Position numbers and translations under genes: made by a program | Shown: positions 10,067 through 20,646 of the stretch, piece by piece | Layout: the number at the start of each line of letters is the position of its first letter | How positions within the stretch are numbered: position 1 is the first letter of the stretch | NCBI GenBank assembly: GCA_900095095.1 | Contig: FMBT01000320.1 | Coordinates: 341,240-405,239, forward strand | Source of the DNA: Fragilariopsis cylindrus CCMP1102 | Taxonomy: Eukaryota > Bacillariophyta > Bacillariophyceae > Bacillariales > Bacillariaceae | Length of the DNA: 64,000 bases | Direction of reading: 5' to 3' | The notes under the pieces: generated by a model | Databases searched by the model: none | The model's input: only the letters and a program-made list of their open reading frames with translations | Told to the model about the DNA's origin: nothing

Positions 10067-10949
10067 ACTGATACAATTACAATAAGTAGTATGCTCTTTA
10101 TTGCTATAGACTTTATGTATTATCTGCGTATAGCAGTCTTATTGTGTGCTATTGCTGTTATAGTATGATCCCTGCGTACGTGTGCTGTCCTGTACTGTAG
10201 TATGCTTCTGTTGCTGTTGATACCGGCGTATATGTATGCTATCTTGTTGATGGCTTCTATTCTCGACGTCTTGCTACGTTGATGATAGTTCGCAATAATG
10301 ATGTTATGTGTTTTTGTGCTTTTGTGCTGTTGATTTGATATGTGTATGTTAAAAAAGATCCATTTTCACTCGTCATTTTATTTTTAAGCGCGCGGTCATT
10401 AAGCGTTCGCTGGAGGAAGTAGTAACTAACCACTTGTGTCACATTGGAACACTGCATAATAATAGTAAGAAAATGTAAGTGATGCGGTTGGCATACAGAC
10501 TGACTCACTCGACTCTGGTTTCGTCGTCTTTTTCTTTTTAGATTTCGCGATGTATCGTTAGATTTTTTTAAAATGATATCATGGTGCGCGAAGCTCACAT
10601 TTTCACTGTACTAACGCCTCATTTATCAAATTTCAAGGAATTATATTTGTTCTTTTCCGTTGTGACCCGAATCAACAGAATAGTTGCAGTGCAATTTTGT
10701 CGTCTTCGGTGTGTTTGCTATTCTCTTGTAGGATAGTACTACTTGATTTCTATAATACCGGAGAGAGAGAGAGAGAGAGAGAGTTTCAAGTACAGTCATT
10801 GCCATTTCTTTTCTACTAGGAAGAGTCTGTATTGTACAGATAATATTGGATATAATAATAATATATCAGTTTGATATAAGTATAAGAGCAGTTCGGAGGC
10901 AAAGTAGCATCATAATCATCAACTTCAACATACCAAATCCACAAATATA
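10067..10949. other. Divergent intergenic region with a GA microsatellite
   Basis: Shared upstream region of prolidase (minus) and the 10950 gene (plus). A (GA)n run lies at about 10761-10783. A 113-codon minus-strand frame at 10257-10598 has no recognisable motif and is not called. Confidence 0.6.
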
Positions 10950-12437
10950 ATGGGCAAGTTCGATGATCTACGCAAATCATTGAATAAGAGTAAGAAAAAG
11001 TTATTTTCAAAATCAGCAGCAGTAGGATCATCGGATAGTAATGGTAGTGGTAATGGTAATGGTAATGCTAATGTTGATCATGGTATTAATAGTGGCACCA
11101 CCGTCGTAAATAGTGTTGATAAGACAGAAGAAGATGGAAAGATTATTAATATTTCATCCGACGACCTTCAGAAGATATTATCGACGAAGAAAAAGATGTC
11201 ATTATCCTCTACTACTGATAGTGTCGTACCGATGTTACGGGTACGTACAATTGACAGTACGACTACTCCCATTAGTGGGAGTCGTGGACATGGTAGTCGA
11301 CGTAGATATAAGAGTAGTGCAAGTATGTCAGGAAGTAGTAGTGTAACATCTAAAACAAAACAAAGAAGAAAGAAAAACAACAATTTACAGGAGCAGAATA
11401 GTTCCGGTAGCGTTATCAGTAATATAAGTAATGGAAGTGATTGGACGACACTAGCAACAAGTGATACTGTTGTAACAACAACAACAAAACAATATGAAAA
11501 TGAATTATCAAATTATGTTAGTCATATGTTATTTATATCACCTGTAGTATCAATTATTACAGATGGGATAATGTTACTGAGTAATGTAACAGAAGAAGGA
11601 GAAGAGGATGATGGTCGTAGTGGTATTGGTAGTAAGATAAAGAATAGCAAGAGTTACGATAGTAGTGGTGGACCAGATGATGATCATAGTGAGTGTAACA
11701 ATAGTGACGATAACGATGACCATGATGGTGATGATGATGATTCTAATGAATCAGATCATTCAGGTATAAGTGATACATCCTCATTGGATTCTTCTTCTAA
11801 TGATGGTGGGTGTATTACGTTACATATACCATATGCATCATCTTTATCGATGAGTTTGAATACGATCCCATCATTGCTTGTTGATGCGATTGTTAGGCCT
11901 AGGCCTATTAGTAGTAGTAGTAGAAATAACTATAGTAATATCGGTATGATTAGTGAATCAACATACGATGATGATTATTTCGACGATGATGACGACGACG
12001 ACGACGTTTATGACGATGAATCGGTAGATTCAATGCAACCTGCATCTGCTGTAACAGCGCAAACTGCATTCGAACAACTAAAGCAAAAATCTGCGATGAA
12101 GAAAAAGAGTTATACTGATACACGTACTATTCCTTCTTCTAAAAGAAGTTTTGTAAAGGATTATACGAAGGATGCCACTACATCGAAACAACGACAACAA
12201 CTATTATTACAATTTAAAAATGAACGACAATCACAAAATTATAAACGAAATGAAATAGCAATGAAACGCATTTCACCACGATCATCAAGAACAGCAACAG
12301 CAACAGCAACAACTACAAGCAAAACACAACAATTATTATTTCTAAGTCATGATCATGATTATCATTCATTAGTTGGAATTGATTGTGGTGATGAATGTCG
12401 TGACGTCATTAATGAAAACAATCGTGATGATCAATAG
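10950..12437 (+). CDS. Unknown acidic Ser/Asp-rich protein
   Basis: 495 aa from ATG 10950 to TAG 12437, no intron evident. The N-terminus MGKFDDLRKSLNKSKKKLFS is basic. A short less-polar segment (about residues 185-215, containing YVSHMLFISPVVSIITDGI) is the only ordered-looking region. The rest is Ser, Asp, Asn and Thr tracts, including an Asp run near residues 345-358 and basic patches such as KQRRKKN. No catalytic motif is visible. The Lys-rich patches could be nuclear localisation signals, but that is weak. Coding status rests on the length of the frame and an A-rich start context (ACAAATATAATGG). Function unknown. Confidence 0.6.
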   Translation: MGKFDDLRKSLNKSKKKLFSKSAAVGSSDSNGSGNGNGNANVDHGINSGTTVVNSVDKTEEDGKIINISSDDLQKILSTKKKMSLSSTTDSVVPMLRVRTIDSTTTPISGSRGHGSRRRYKSSASMSGSSSVTSKTKQRRKKNNNLQEQNSSGSVISNISNGSDWTTLATSDTVVTTTTKQYENELSNYVSHMLFISPVVSIITDGIMLLSNVTEEGEEDDGRSGIGSKIKNSKSYDSSGGPDDDHSECNNSDDNDDHDGDDDDSNESDHSGISDTSSLDSSSNDGGCITLHIPYASSLSMSLNTIPSLLVDAIVRPRPISSSSRNNYSNIGMISESTYDDDYFDDDDDDDDVYDDESVDSMQPASAVTAQTAFEQLKQKSAMKKKSYTDTRTIPSSKRSFVKDYTKDATTSKQRQQLLLQFKNERQSQNYKRNEIAMKRISPRSSRTATATATTTSKTQQLLFLSHDHDYHSLVGIDCGDECRDVINENNRDDQ

Positions 12438-13516
12438 TAACTTGATTTGGGATTATCAAGTAATAGGTGTAGTCTTCAACCACGACATCATATGCCGATT
12501 ATTAGGATATGAATTAATGATAGTAAAGTGTTTAAAAAGATCCAAACAAAACGAATCCTCGGTTAGTCTCAAGTCTAACAGGCCACAAAACAAAAACAAA
12601 AAGAACTAAATAAGAAACCAAAGAAAAATGTAGTATGATTATCTTTTGATCAAAGGTTCAGTAGGGTTTTACAGTTGTAATACCACTGGTCGTGTAGTTG
12701 TGTGTGTTGGTATCCCGCTAAAAGAAACTTATATAATACATAAATTCGATTTGCGATGATGAACAATAATTAGCAGTAAATATTAAATCCAGATCCAACT
12801 TTTATTTTTATCCAAAACCCGTGTAATAATTAGTATATACACAAGTAGTCATACTATTCAAACTTTTGTTTTTGTAGCTACTGCTAGTAGGTAGGCAACC
12901 GTCTTCAAGTGTATTATATCCATATTTAGTCAGGGAATTTATACTGAAGCTAGACTTTGCGATCCCGCGTCCAGTCAATGCTGATTAGTATAGTAGGCAA
13001 ATAGATCGTACTAGTCGGTGAAATACGTAAGCAGCAGGCAAAGTGCCTCCCACAAAAAGAGTCTCCCGCTTCAACTGTCTTTTTAACGGGATGCTTCCTT
13101 GCTAGGAGATCGTGGTATGCATAGGTCCATCGTCTTTCTTTTCGACGATCACTGCTCCTCTAGCACCCAAAGGTAACGATGACGGCATTATTCGCGATGC
13201 CTTTTGCAAAAAGTGACATGTAAACTTTCTCAATTCAGTTTCGTTCAATATTAAAATGTCACCCCTTAGGAGCCGGTGCGCGCGAAGATGAGGAATGGCG
13301 CACGCGCAAATCACAGTACAGATGCAATTTCACCAATCATCTCATTTTTTCTGACGCATATTTTATTTTCACGATCACATCATAGTACCTAAGTTACAAG
13401 AACAATTGAAGATTGAAAGGGTGGTAACGTTTTGCGATCGAACGACGACGAGTAGTCCTACTGTAATCACATAACGGGATTATCATACTATTTTAAAGCA
13501 AGCAACAGCAAATAAA
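12438..13516. other. Intergenic, no confident gene
   Basis: Spacer between two plus-strand genes. The part at about 13040-13320 is less AT-rich than its surroundings and holds a 70-codon minus-strand frame (13102-13314) without a recognisable motif. The promoter of the transporter gene should lie just above 13517. Confidence 0.5.
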
Positions 13517-14803
13517 ATGAATGATCGTACCAAAGGACTATTAATTATTTTAACAGGCGTCTTAATAATAAGTCCGGATGCAGTGTTAGTAAGATTTCTT
13601 AGTGAGGGTGGTGCCGAACCATGGACGATAATATTTTGGAAAATGTTAATCTCCATTCCAATATCTGCAAGTTTTGCTGTATGGGAAGCGGGTGGATTCC
13701 ATAATTTATGGAAATCAGTCTATGAGGGACGATTTTATTACGCACTTGCCATTCCAATCCAATCAACGGTGGATGTCTTATTTACCTTTGCCTTTATTTT
13801 CACCACAGCCGCCAATGCATTACTACTCATCAATTTAAATCCATTATGGTGTGCCATTGCTGGAAAATTTATTTTAGGTGAAATTTTACCCCCCCGAACG
13901 TATGTAGCACTCGGTTTAGCATTGTGTTGTATCCTGATCATATTTGTACCCGAAGTGATTGATAGGAATCGTGATATGAATGAGGACGACGAGGTTATTG
14001 AGGATGGTAAGGATGGTGATGGTGATGAAATAGCAGGAACAACAACGGAGTATATGTTAGGTGATCCGTCCATGAAAGGAAATATTATCTCATTATTTAC
14101 TGGATTAGGTTTAGCTCTCTATATCACAATTGTACGTCATGGTGGTACAAAATCCAAATCCAAAAATATTAATTTAGTGGGTGCTGCCACGTTAAGTGGT
14201 ATATGTACCTCTATTATTGCTTTGATCGTTCAAGGTCCAGGGAATGTACTACCATCCTCATTTTGGATACTAACTGGACGTCCACACTGGCAATATTGGT
14301 TAGCACAAATCGGTGAAGGGATGATGATTGGTGTGATATTTATTGTCATGACAGTAGCACCACGATACATCACAGGTGCTGAAGTGGGATTGTGTGTGTT
14401 ATTGGAGGCAGTATTAGGACCATTATTTGTGTATTTAGCCTACGGTGATGCACCATCGAAATTTACTATTATTGGTGGTTCCTTGTTGTTAGCTGTATTG
14501 GCAATACATGAATCAAGACCAATATTTGAAAAAGCAAAAGATGTATCACAATCTATTAGTCGTCGAATATCATCTTCCAGAATGATGAGAAATAGTAATA
14601 TAAATATAAATGGGGGTAAAATGATTAGTGCTGATATAGCGGTGGTACCAGAAGAAGAATCGTATATTGAAAACAACAACTACGACGACGACGACGACGA
14701 AAACCAAAAACAAATTGAGATAATTAAATCCATTAACAATGAAGAGAAAGAAGGAACTGTGTTAAGTAATAAGGATGATGCCAATCATGATAATGAATGC
14801 TAA
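13517..14803 (+). CDS. EamA/DMT-superfamily transporter
   Basis: 428 aa, ATG 13517, no intron seen. About ten hydrophobic segments form two halves, as expected for EamA (drug/metabolite transporter) proteins. The first half starts GLLIILTGVLIISPDAVLVR and includes NALLLINLNPLWCAI and the GEILPPRTYVALGLAL helix pair. The second half includes ISLFTGLGLALYITIVR, MIGVIFIVMTVAPRYITGAEVG and LLEAVLGPLFVYLAYGD, the usual EamA hairpin. An acidic loop (about 155-178) separates the halves, and the C-terminal ~80 residues are a polar, probably cytosolic tail ending in Asp/Asn-rich sequence. The substrate cannot be deduced. Confidence 0.88.
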   Translation: MNDRTKGLLIILTGVLIISPDAVLVRFLSEGGAEPWTIIFWKMLISIPISASFAVWEAGGFHNLWKSVYEGRFYYALAIPIQSTVDVLFTFAFIFTTAANALLLINLNPLWCAIAGKFILGEILPPRTYVALGLALCCILIIFVPEVIDRNRDMNEDDEVIEDGKDGDGDEIAGTTTEYMLGDPSMKGNIISLFTGLGLALYITIVRHGGTKSKSKNINLVGAATLSGICTSIIALIVQGPGNVLPSSFWILTGRPHWQYWLAQIGEGMMIGVIFIVMTVAPRYITGAEVGLCVLLEAVLGPLFVYLAYGDAPSKFTIIGGSLLLAVLAIHESRPIFEKAKDVSQSISRRISSSRMMRNSNININGGKMISADIAVVPEEESYIENNNYDDDDDENQKQIEIIKSINNEEKEGTVLSNKDDANHDNEC

Positions 14804-14982
14804 TGATCATAAATAACAGAGTAATACTCAAATATTGGCTGGTAAAATACAAATCTAATTTACAAATTTACTACCGTTACTGATCAAGACAACATGCAAC
14901 ATGCAAGCATATGATCTATGCAGTTAGATATATAAGCAATTCCTTGAGATGGTTTTAGTAGTTCTTGTATTCGTATTCAACA

Positions 14983-16086
14983 TTACATCATATCTAATGT
15001 GTGTTCGTCGTGCTGTACTGTACTTAGCAGGATTGTTTCGGGGGTCGGAGAATGAAGAGAGGAAGCTTTCCCCCCTATTGATGATCTACTAGATCGATGA
15101 ACTAGACACCATGTTGGTTTGCGATTCGACTTTTTTGGTGGACCTTTTTTCAATCGACCTGATGATTCCATATCGTAAAGCACTCTGTTTAATTGTCTAG
15201 TATCGGGACGAATAGCTTCTGGAAATCGGCGACGGATATCCAAAACATTGAGATTCTTTCGATTGAAATACACAACTTCCTTCAAAGTTTCAGAAACAAA
15301 ATTCTCAACATCTTCGTCGTTCATAGGAATAAATTTTATTGAGAGTTTGAACGTGGCCAAATCATTATTAGGAGTCTCTCCACCATCCTCTTTGTCGTTC
15401 ACCTTTTTCCTTGAAAAAACGAACGTCTCTGCTGCCCCGTTTTTAACTCTTATTCCCTGTGAATGCCTTTCTGTCGACACATGAACGTATCCTGGAAATA
15501 ACTCGTCTTGGAAGTTGTGATGAGATTTAGGTTCTATATCATAAGTGGTAAAGTTGGGGAAGTCCCATCTGTCGTAGGGAGCAGACGTTTTAAGGGTAAC
15601 AACAATCTCTCCGTTGTCGGTAAGAATATGCTGCGCAGACTTCAAGAAATCTCCTATCAATTTCCTGTTGCTCTCGATGCCCGCAGGATTTGGGCCTTTA
15701 ACACCTAGAGCGTAATTCGCTACACCCGTATGTGGGAAGGTGAAAGGAATAATATCGAACGACATTTCTTTCAACACGGAATGATCGTGAAGCTTTGTTG
15801 CATCCACCCCAAACAGAGTCGTTATAGACTGGCTTCGTAGAAAGTCAATGTCATTTCGAGGATACTTCGATTTGACGGTCGCTTCACTATCGAAAAATGT
15901 TACTACGATATTGCGGTGACCAGATCGAAAAATTGATGCCTGTTGCGAACCGTCTCCACTTCCAACCGTGAGTATAACTCTCCTAGCAATCTTGATAGTC
16001 TGCGTCAGTGTATCCATCATGGTAAGATTTTCTACACCGGTAGGTTTGATTAGTAGCAGCAACAAACAATAGTAATACATGAACAT
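14983..16086 (-). CDS. BMT5-like (DUF2431) Rossmann-fold rRNA uridine methyltransferase
   Basis: The frame is open upstream to 16206, but the first ATG is at 16086 (367 aa), with further ATGs at 16080, 16020 and 16017. Just after MMDTLTQTIKIARR comes the SAM-binding loop ILTVGSGDGSQQASI, then NIVVTFFDSE, KYP, LFGVDATKLHD, FDIIPFTFPHTGV and ILTDNGEIVVTLKTSAPYDRW, the order seen in BMT5-like proteins, which methylate N3 of a uridine in large-subunit rRNA in yeast. The C-terminal ~110 residues (VLDIRRRFPEAIRPDTRQLNRVLYDME) look like a helical or winged-helix extension. If 16086 is used, a short hydrophobic stretch (YYYCLLLLL) precedes the domain; starting at 16020 avoids it and suits a nucleolar enzyme better. 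Confidence 0.8.
   Translation of the reverse strand: MFMYYYCLLLLLIKPTGVENLTMMDTLTQTIKIARRVILTVGSGDGSQQASIFRSGHRNIVVTFFDSEATVKSKYPRNDIDFLRSQSITTLFGVDATKLHDHSVLKEMSFDIIPFTFPHTGVANYALGVKGPNPAGIESNRKLIGDFLKSAQHILTDNGEIVVTLKTSAPYDRWDFPNFTTYDIEPKSHHNFQDELFPGYVHVSTERHSQGIRVKNGAAETFVFSRKKVNDKEDGGETPNNDLATFKLSIKFIPMNDEDVENFVSETLKEVVYFNRKNLNVLDIRRRFPEAIRPDTRQLNRVLYDMESSGRLKKGPPKKSNRKPTWCLVHRSSRSSIGGKASSLHSPTPETILLSTVQHDEHTLDMM
15036..15075. repeat. Direct repeat, copy A (within 3' part of the BMT5-like gene)
   Basis: TTTCGGGGGT.GGAGAAT.AAGAG.GGAAGC..TTTCCCC, matching the copy at 16242-16283 with a few differences. It lies inside the last codons of the methyltransferase frame. Confidence 0.7.
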
Positions 16087-17028
16087 CTTGCTATCGGAAA
16101 TTATACATTCAAAAAGATATATTGTACAGTAAGAATCTTTGGAAAATCTGCTCGTAGAAGGTAATGTACAATGAGAACTGACGTCGACCGATCTGAATGA
16201 GAACACATAATGAGAACACTGAACATGAAATGAGAAAATTATTTCGGGGGTATGAGAATAAAGAGGGGAAGCGCTTTTCCCCTCGCTCGAAAAGCCTTCA
16301 CCTTTTTACGTGACTGAATTAAATGCGACTGAAAAAAGATATTAGCAAAAGGTCTGAATTGAGTCGATTGAGTCGAGCCGAATTAATACGACTGAAAAAA
16401 GAGTTTAGAAACGCAACAAAAATTGGTACTGTATGTACCGTGCAGTAGGGGCTGTGGTCAGAATACAGTATTCGTGATTAAATTAATGAGCGTAGAATAT
16501 AGTACATACTCCGACAAAAATTAGTCCGACATTATTCAGAATTTAATATATATAATATGTTGTGTCGTTTACTTTCCGTCCATATTTCTTTTGTGCGAAG
16601 CGCCGTTGCCATACCCAACAAGTTTGCAAAGAAAAACAAAGAAGGATGACGATAATGCATCGCCAAGCTGACCTACAGATTTTTGGCCTACAGTATGACG
16701 ATGAAAGCAATCAGTTGTAGTATAATATTAATGTGATTATTTTTCAAATTGTTTGTTCGTGAGTTACCTAGTAATATATAGTATGTACAAGATAGTGGAT
16801 GCTTATTATCTTTCATTCTTGTTGCGGGCGAGGTGCTTGTCTACTCCGTAGTGAAGTGTAGTAGATTAGTGTTTGTGTTAGTGTTACTATTTCAATTGTG
16901 TGAGAGAAAGAAGCCCGTGATTTGTGCTTGAGTGTGTATGTGTTTTCATATACCGATACATGCATGTGATGTTATATTCATAATATGTGAACATCAACAT
17001 TAATTTCGTTACCGATTTGTGTAATTAT
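16087..17028. other. Intergenic, upstream of BMT5-like gene and downstream of the DUF6824 gene
   Basis: Contains direct repeat copy B and two similar short stretches with CGACTGAAAAAAGA (about 16326 and 16389). The rest is AT-rich with no coding signal. The 3' UTR of the DUF6824-type gene lies at its right end. Confidence 0.6.
16242..16283. repeat. Direct repeat, copy B (upstream of the BMT5-like gene)
   Basis: Same orientation as copy A, sharing TTTCGGGGGT..GAGAAT.AAGAG and the following GGAAGC..TTTCCCCT palindrome-like end. The pair brackets almost the whole methyltransferase gene. Confidence 0.7.
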
Positions 17029-18029
17029 TTAGGCCGAGCATCCAAGCAATACATCTGTCATTTCATTGTTTGCAATTCCATTGTTAACGTTGTTGTTAAC
17101 GATGCCATCGTGCTCGTTATCGTTACCATTACTATCCATTAAAGTGGTACCAAAGTCTCTTGTTGTAGTTCGTAAGGAATCGTCTAGCAAAAATAATTCA
17201 TCCACTTCTTTGTTAAGACGATCATCGATAGCAACAATTGCATCAACAACATTATGAAGACGAGTACTACGATCGCCATCAATGACATCACCGTTGCTGT
17301 TATTTTTGTTGTTGGTAGCGCAATCAAAGACTGATGCAAGATTTCGTCTTCCTGTAGTTCTTGGTGGTAGAGTAGTAAATGCGTTCATAGGTAATGGTTT
17401 GGCTATGACGGCACAGCATTGTTGTGGAGTACCAGTAGTCGTCTTCATCTTCTTGACTGTCTGCGTGATTATCATGGCGTTCTTGCTTGATGACGACTTA
17501 GTCGTTCCTGGAGTTTTACGTTTCAACGATGCTGCTCTATTTTCTAATCGTCTGATATGATTGATCAGTAGATTACGAACCTTCTGCATCAACAATGGTG
17601 AATTCAATGGTAAATCAATCCAACATCCATCGGGTGCTTTTTCTGAAATCATACCTTTTAATTGTGTTGCATTCGTTAAGAACCGACCCCGACCATCCGT
17701 TAAATCTAAAAATTCAGACAACGCATCAACTAATATCTCATGTTTCTTCTTCCATGATCTTGTATCTTGATATATTGGTATCTTGGATTCAATTATTTCC
17801 ATAAATTCTAAATTACCTCTTTGAAATTTATTATTTTCATTCCAAAACTTTCCACCACGATGGAATAATACATCATTTACACGTGGACATTCAATAATAG
17901 TAACCTCAAAGTCATCACCATCATCAGCATCAGCATCAGCATCGGTATTGGCATTAGCATTAGCATCATTAGTCGTAGTATCATTCTTCTTCTTCTTGTC
18001 ATTGTTTTTGCTGACGCTATTTACTCTTC

Positions 18030-18066
<37 letters not shown>

Positions 18067-20646
18067 TCGATGTTGCTGTTGAAACCAGGATGGCGGTGGA
18101 AATGACAATGATGACGGTTGTAACAATAATTGAGGAATTTGCTGCTGCTGCTGCTGCTGCTGCTGAAAGGCGAACGATTGAACATGTTGTAGCTGTTGCT
18201 GTTGAAATTGATGGCACGGTGATGATACACCAACACCACCACCAAAAAAGGATGGTAGACCGTCCAATGAGATATCTAATCCTAACTGCTGCTGATCTTG
18301 TCCTTGTGAATGTTGTAAGTATGATAATGATATAGGTGAAGAATCATCCCGTGCTGTTTGTTCTTCAGCTTCAGCAATTGCAATTGCCTCTTGAGCAAGA
18401 TTTTCTTGTTTTTCAAAGAATTCTTGTATCTTAATCCATTGAAAATGGTGTTTAAATTTAAGAGAACTTGTTCCTGTTAATGGTATATCATGTACATGTA
18501 TACCATACGTTGATAATTGATTCTTTGTTTGAAAGTTACTTGCATCCTTATCATAGATCCGTACACGTTGTGAAAATACATGACCTAATCGTTGAATCAT
18601 ATCCAATCGTATTGATGATAATCCTCGATCATTTTCTATATCATAACATATATGCACAGAACTACAACGAATTGGCATCGATTGATGAAGATTATAATAT
18701 TCATCAAGGAATGTTGATGCAGATGGTGTCGATGATGATGATGATGATGTAGTTGAGGATGCACTTGTATTGCTTGTAGTAGAAAACGATGTAAAGCTGG
18801 ATGCTACGGATGCAGATAGAATCAACACGATGCCGTCACGTTGTGCATCGATATCACATTTAGCAATAGTAGTAAAGAAGTATAGCATCGCCTTGAACTG
18901 GAAGGGAAGAAGAATGATGGGACGGGGTGGGATGGAATAGTGGGAAATACAAGAATGAATAAATGAATTGTGAGAGTGAGTGAGTATTACTAAATCATAT
19001 AATGAATAATGTCTATCTGCATTACTATGAACTGCTAATAAAAGCTTATTACTAATACTTACCATAGCATGTATATTATTATTATTGAGTTTTGATTGTT
19101 GTTCTTCTAATGATATTCCATGAAATATAACAACTCTTCTACCACTTCTTTCTCTTGATGGTAAGAGTTGAAATCCACCTTGTTTTAACCATGACATTTC
19201 TGGTGTAGCCATACTATGATGAATAGGAGGAGTATTAGTACTACTAGACAACAAGTCATCGTTAGTAGTATCAGCAGCTGCACCGCCTTCAGGTGTAGTA
19301 CTGACACGTTTTGTACCTTTCGTCTTATTACTACCTCTTTTTTTGTAGGGTCGTTTTTTTCTTGGTGGTGGTAGTGGTGGTGGTTGTGATGTTGTTTCTG
19401 TGATGGTAGTAGCTCTGTTATTATTGTCCTTATTCTTGTTCTTGTTATTGTTATTGTTATTGTTACTATTCTTCATGATGTTTACTTGTGACTGATAATT
19501 TTGATGAAAGAAACGTTGTAATGTTAATGGATATTGTAATGCATCTTCACCATAATATTTATACAATGTATTCAAATGACGTAGGAATCTTTCACATGCT
19601 TTTTGTGGATTCCATAACTCAGCACGTAAACACATAAGTTTTAAGGTAGATGAAGATGATGATGAAGAAGAAGATGATGAAAATGATGACGAGGAGGATG
19701 ACGAGGATAGGTGTTGATGTTGTTGTTCATCTTCTACTTCTTCTTTTCCTTTTTGTGCGTATATATAATTCTTTCTTAAACATAATTCATATGCATATGT
19801 AGGAATGGCGGCGGAGGACGGTGGTAGAGCAGGAGTAGAATTAGTAGTATTACTAGATGTTCCATCTTCTTGGTGATCGTCATCATCTTCATCGTGATCA
19901 CGAAAGAATAATGATGAATAATATGAATCATCAGTATGTGGTGTCGTTGTAGACGAACTCATCATCATATCATCTAAATGTTTATTGAATTGTTGTAATG
20001 CACTACGGACAAATAATGGATTTGTTTCTTCGTCCATACATCCCATTGACTGTACACCATGAATTTCATCTTGAATACAACATCTTTCTGTATATGTGAG
20101 TTGTTGTAATCCATTTGATATTAAACTACGAACAATAGTGTCTGCTTGCTCAACTTCTTCGGTAGTAGTAGTAGTAGTAGTAGAAGAAGCAGATTCTACA
20201 ACTAAAGACTGTTGCTGGATCTTCTCGTCCTGCTCTTCTTCTTCTTCGTTTTCTTTCGGAAGAGTGTGATCGTGATCAGATTGTTGCTCGGTCTCTTCTT
20301 CTTCTTTATTCGGAGGAGGAGGAGGAGGAGGAGTAACAGAAGCAAAAAAAGAAGCTTGTTCCTCTTCTTGTATCGTGATAGTAGTAACTGCTTCTTGATG
20401 CTCTACTTGCTGTAGTAGCTCTTCTTGCAGTTCATCTTCTTCCTTTTCCATCTTCGTCATGATACCATCAACATGATCTTGATTGATCTGCATTTTCTGT
20501 TCCTGTTCTTGTTCTTGCAACTCTTTTGCTACTACTTCCAATGCTTCTTTCATCATGATAATGGATTCCTGCTGATCCAGCTGATTATGATTATGATTAT
20601 GCTGATGGTCTTGCTGTTGCAGCTGCTGCTCTTGTTCTTCGGGCAT
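17029..20646 (-). CDS. Large polyQ/polyS protein with a DUF6824-type domain; in-frame intron likely
   Basis: ATG 20646, stop at 17029. The frame is open for 1205 codons, but 18990-18898 (93 bp) looks like an intron retained in frame: GTAATACTCACTCACTC at the donor side and a pyrimidine-rich CTTCTTCCCTTCCAG acceptor. Removing it gives 1174 aa and joins YSLYDL to FKAMLYFF. The N-terminal third is Gln/Glu-rich with acidic and Ser tracts. A basic patch KKRPYKKRGSNKTKG near residue 435 may be a nuclear signal. The middle contains a conserved-looking region (HICYDIEN, RLGHVFSQRVRIYD). PolyQ runs follow, then NDVLFHRGGKFWNENNKFQ through GRFLTNATQLKG and GCWIDLP (about 920-1010 before intron removal), a variant of the DUF6824 fold common in diatoms (normally DVLCGRGG..N.HPGN..F). 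It is likely a nuclear regulatory protein; target unknown. Confidence 0.8.

Noticed and set aside
13102-13314. 70-codon minus-strand frame in a less AT-rich stretch
   Set aside because: No ATG-to-stop context, motif or neighbour supports a gene; chance frame likely.
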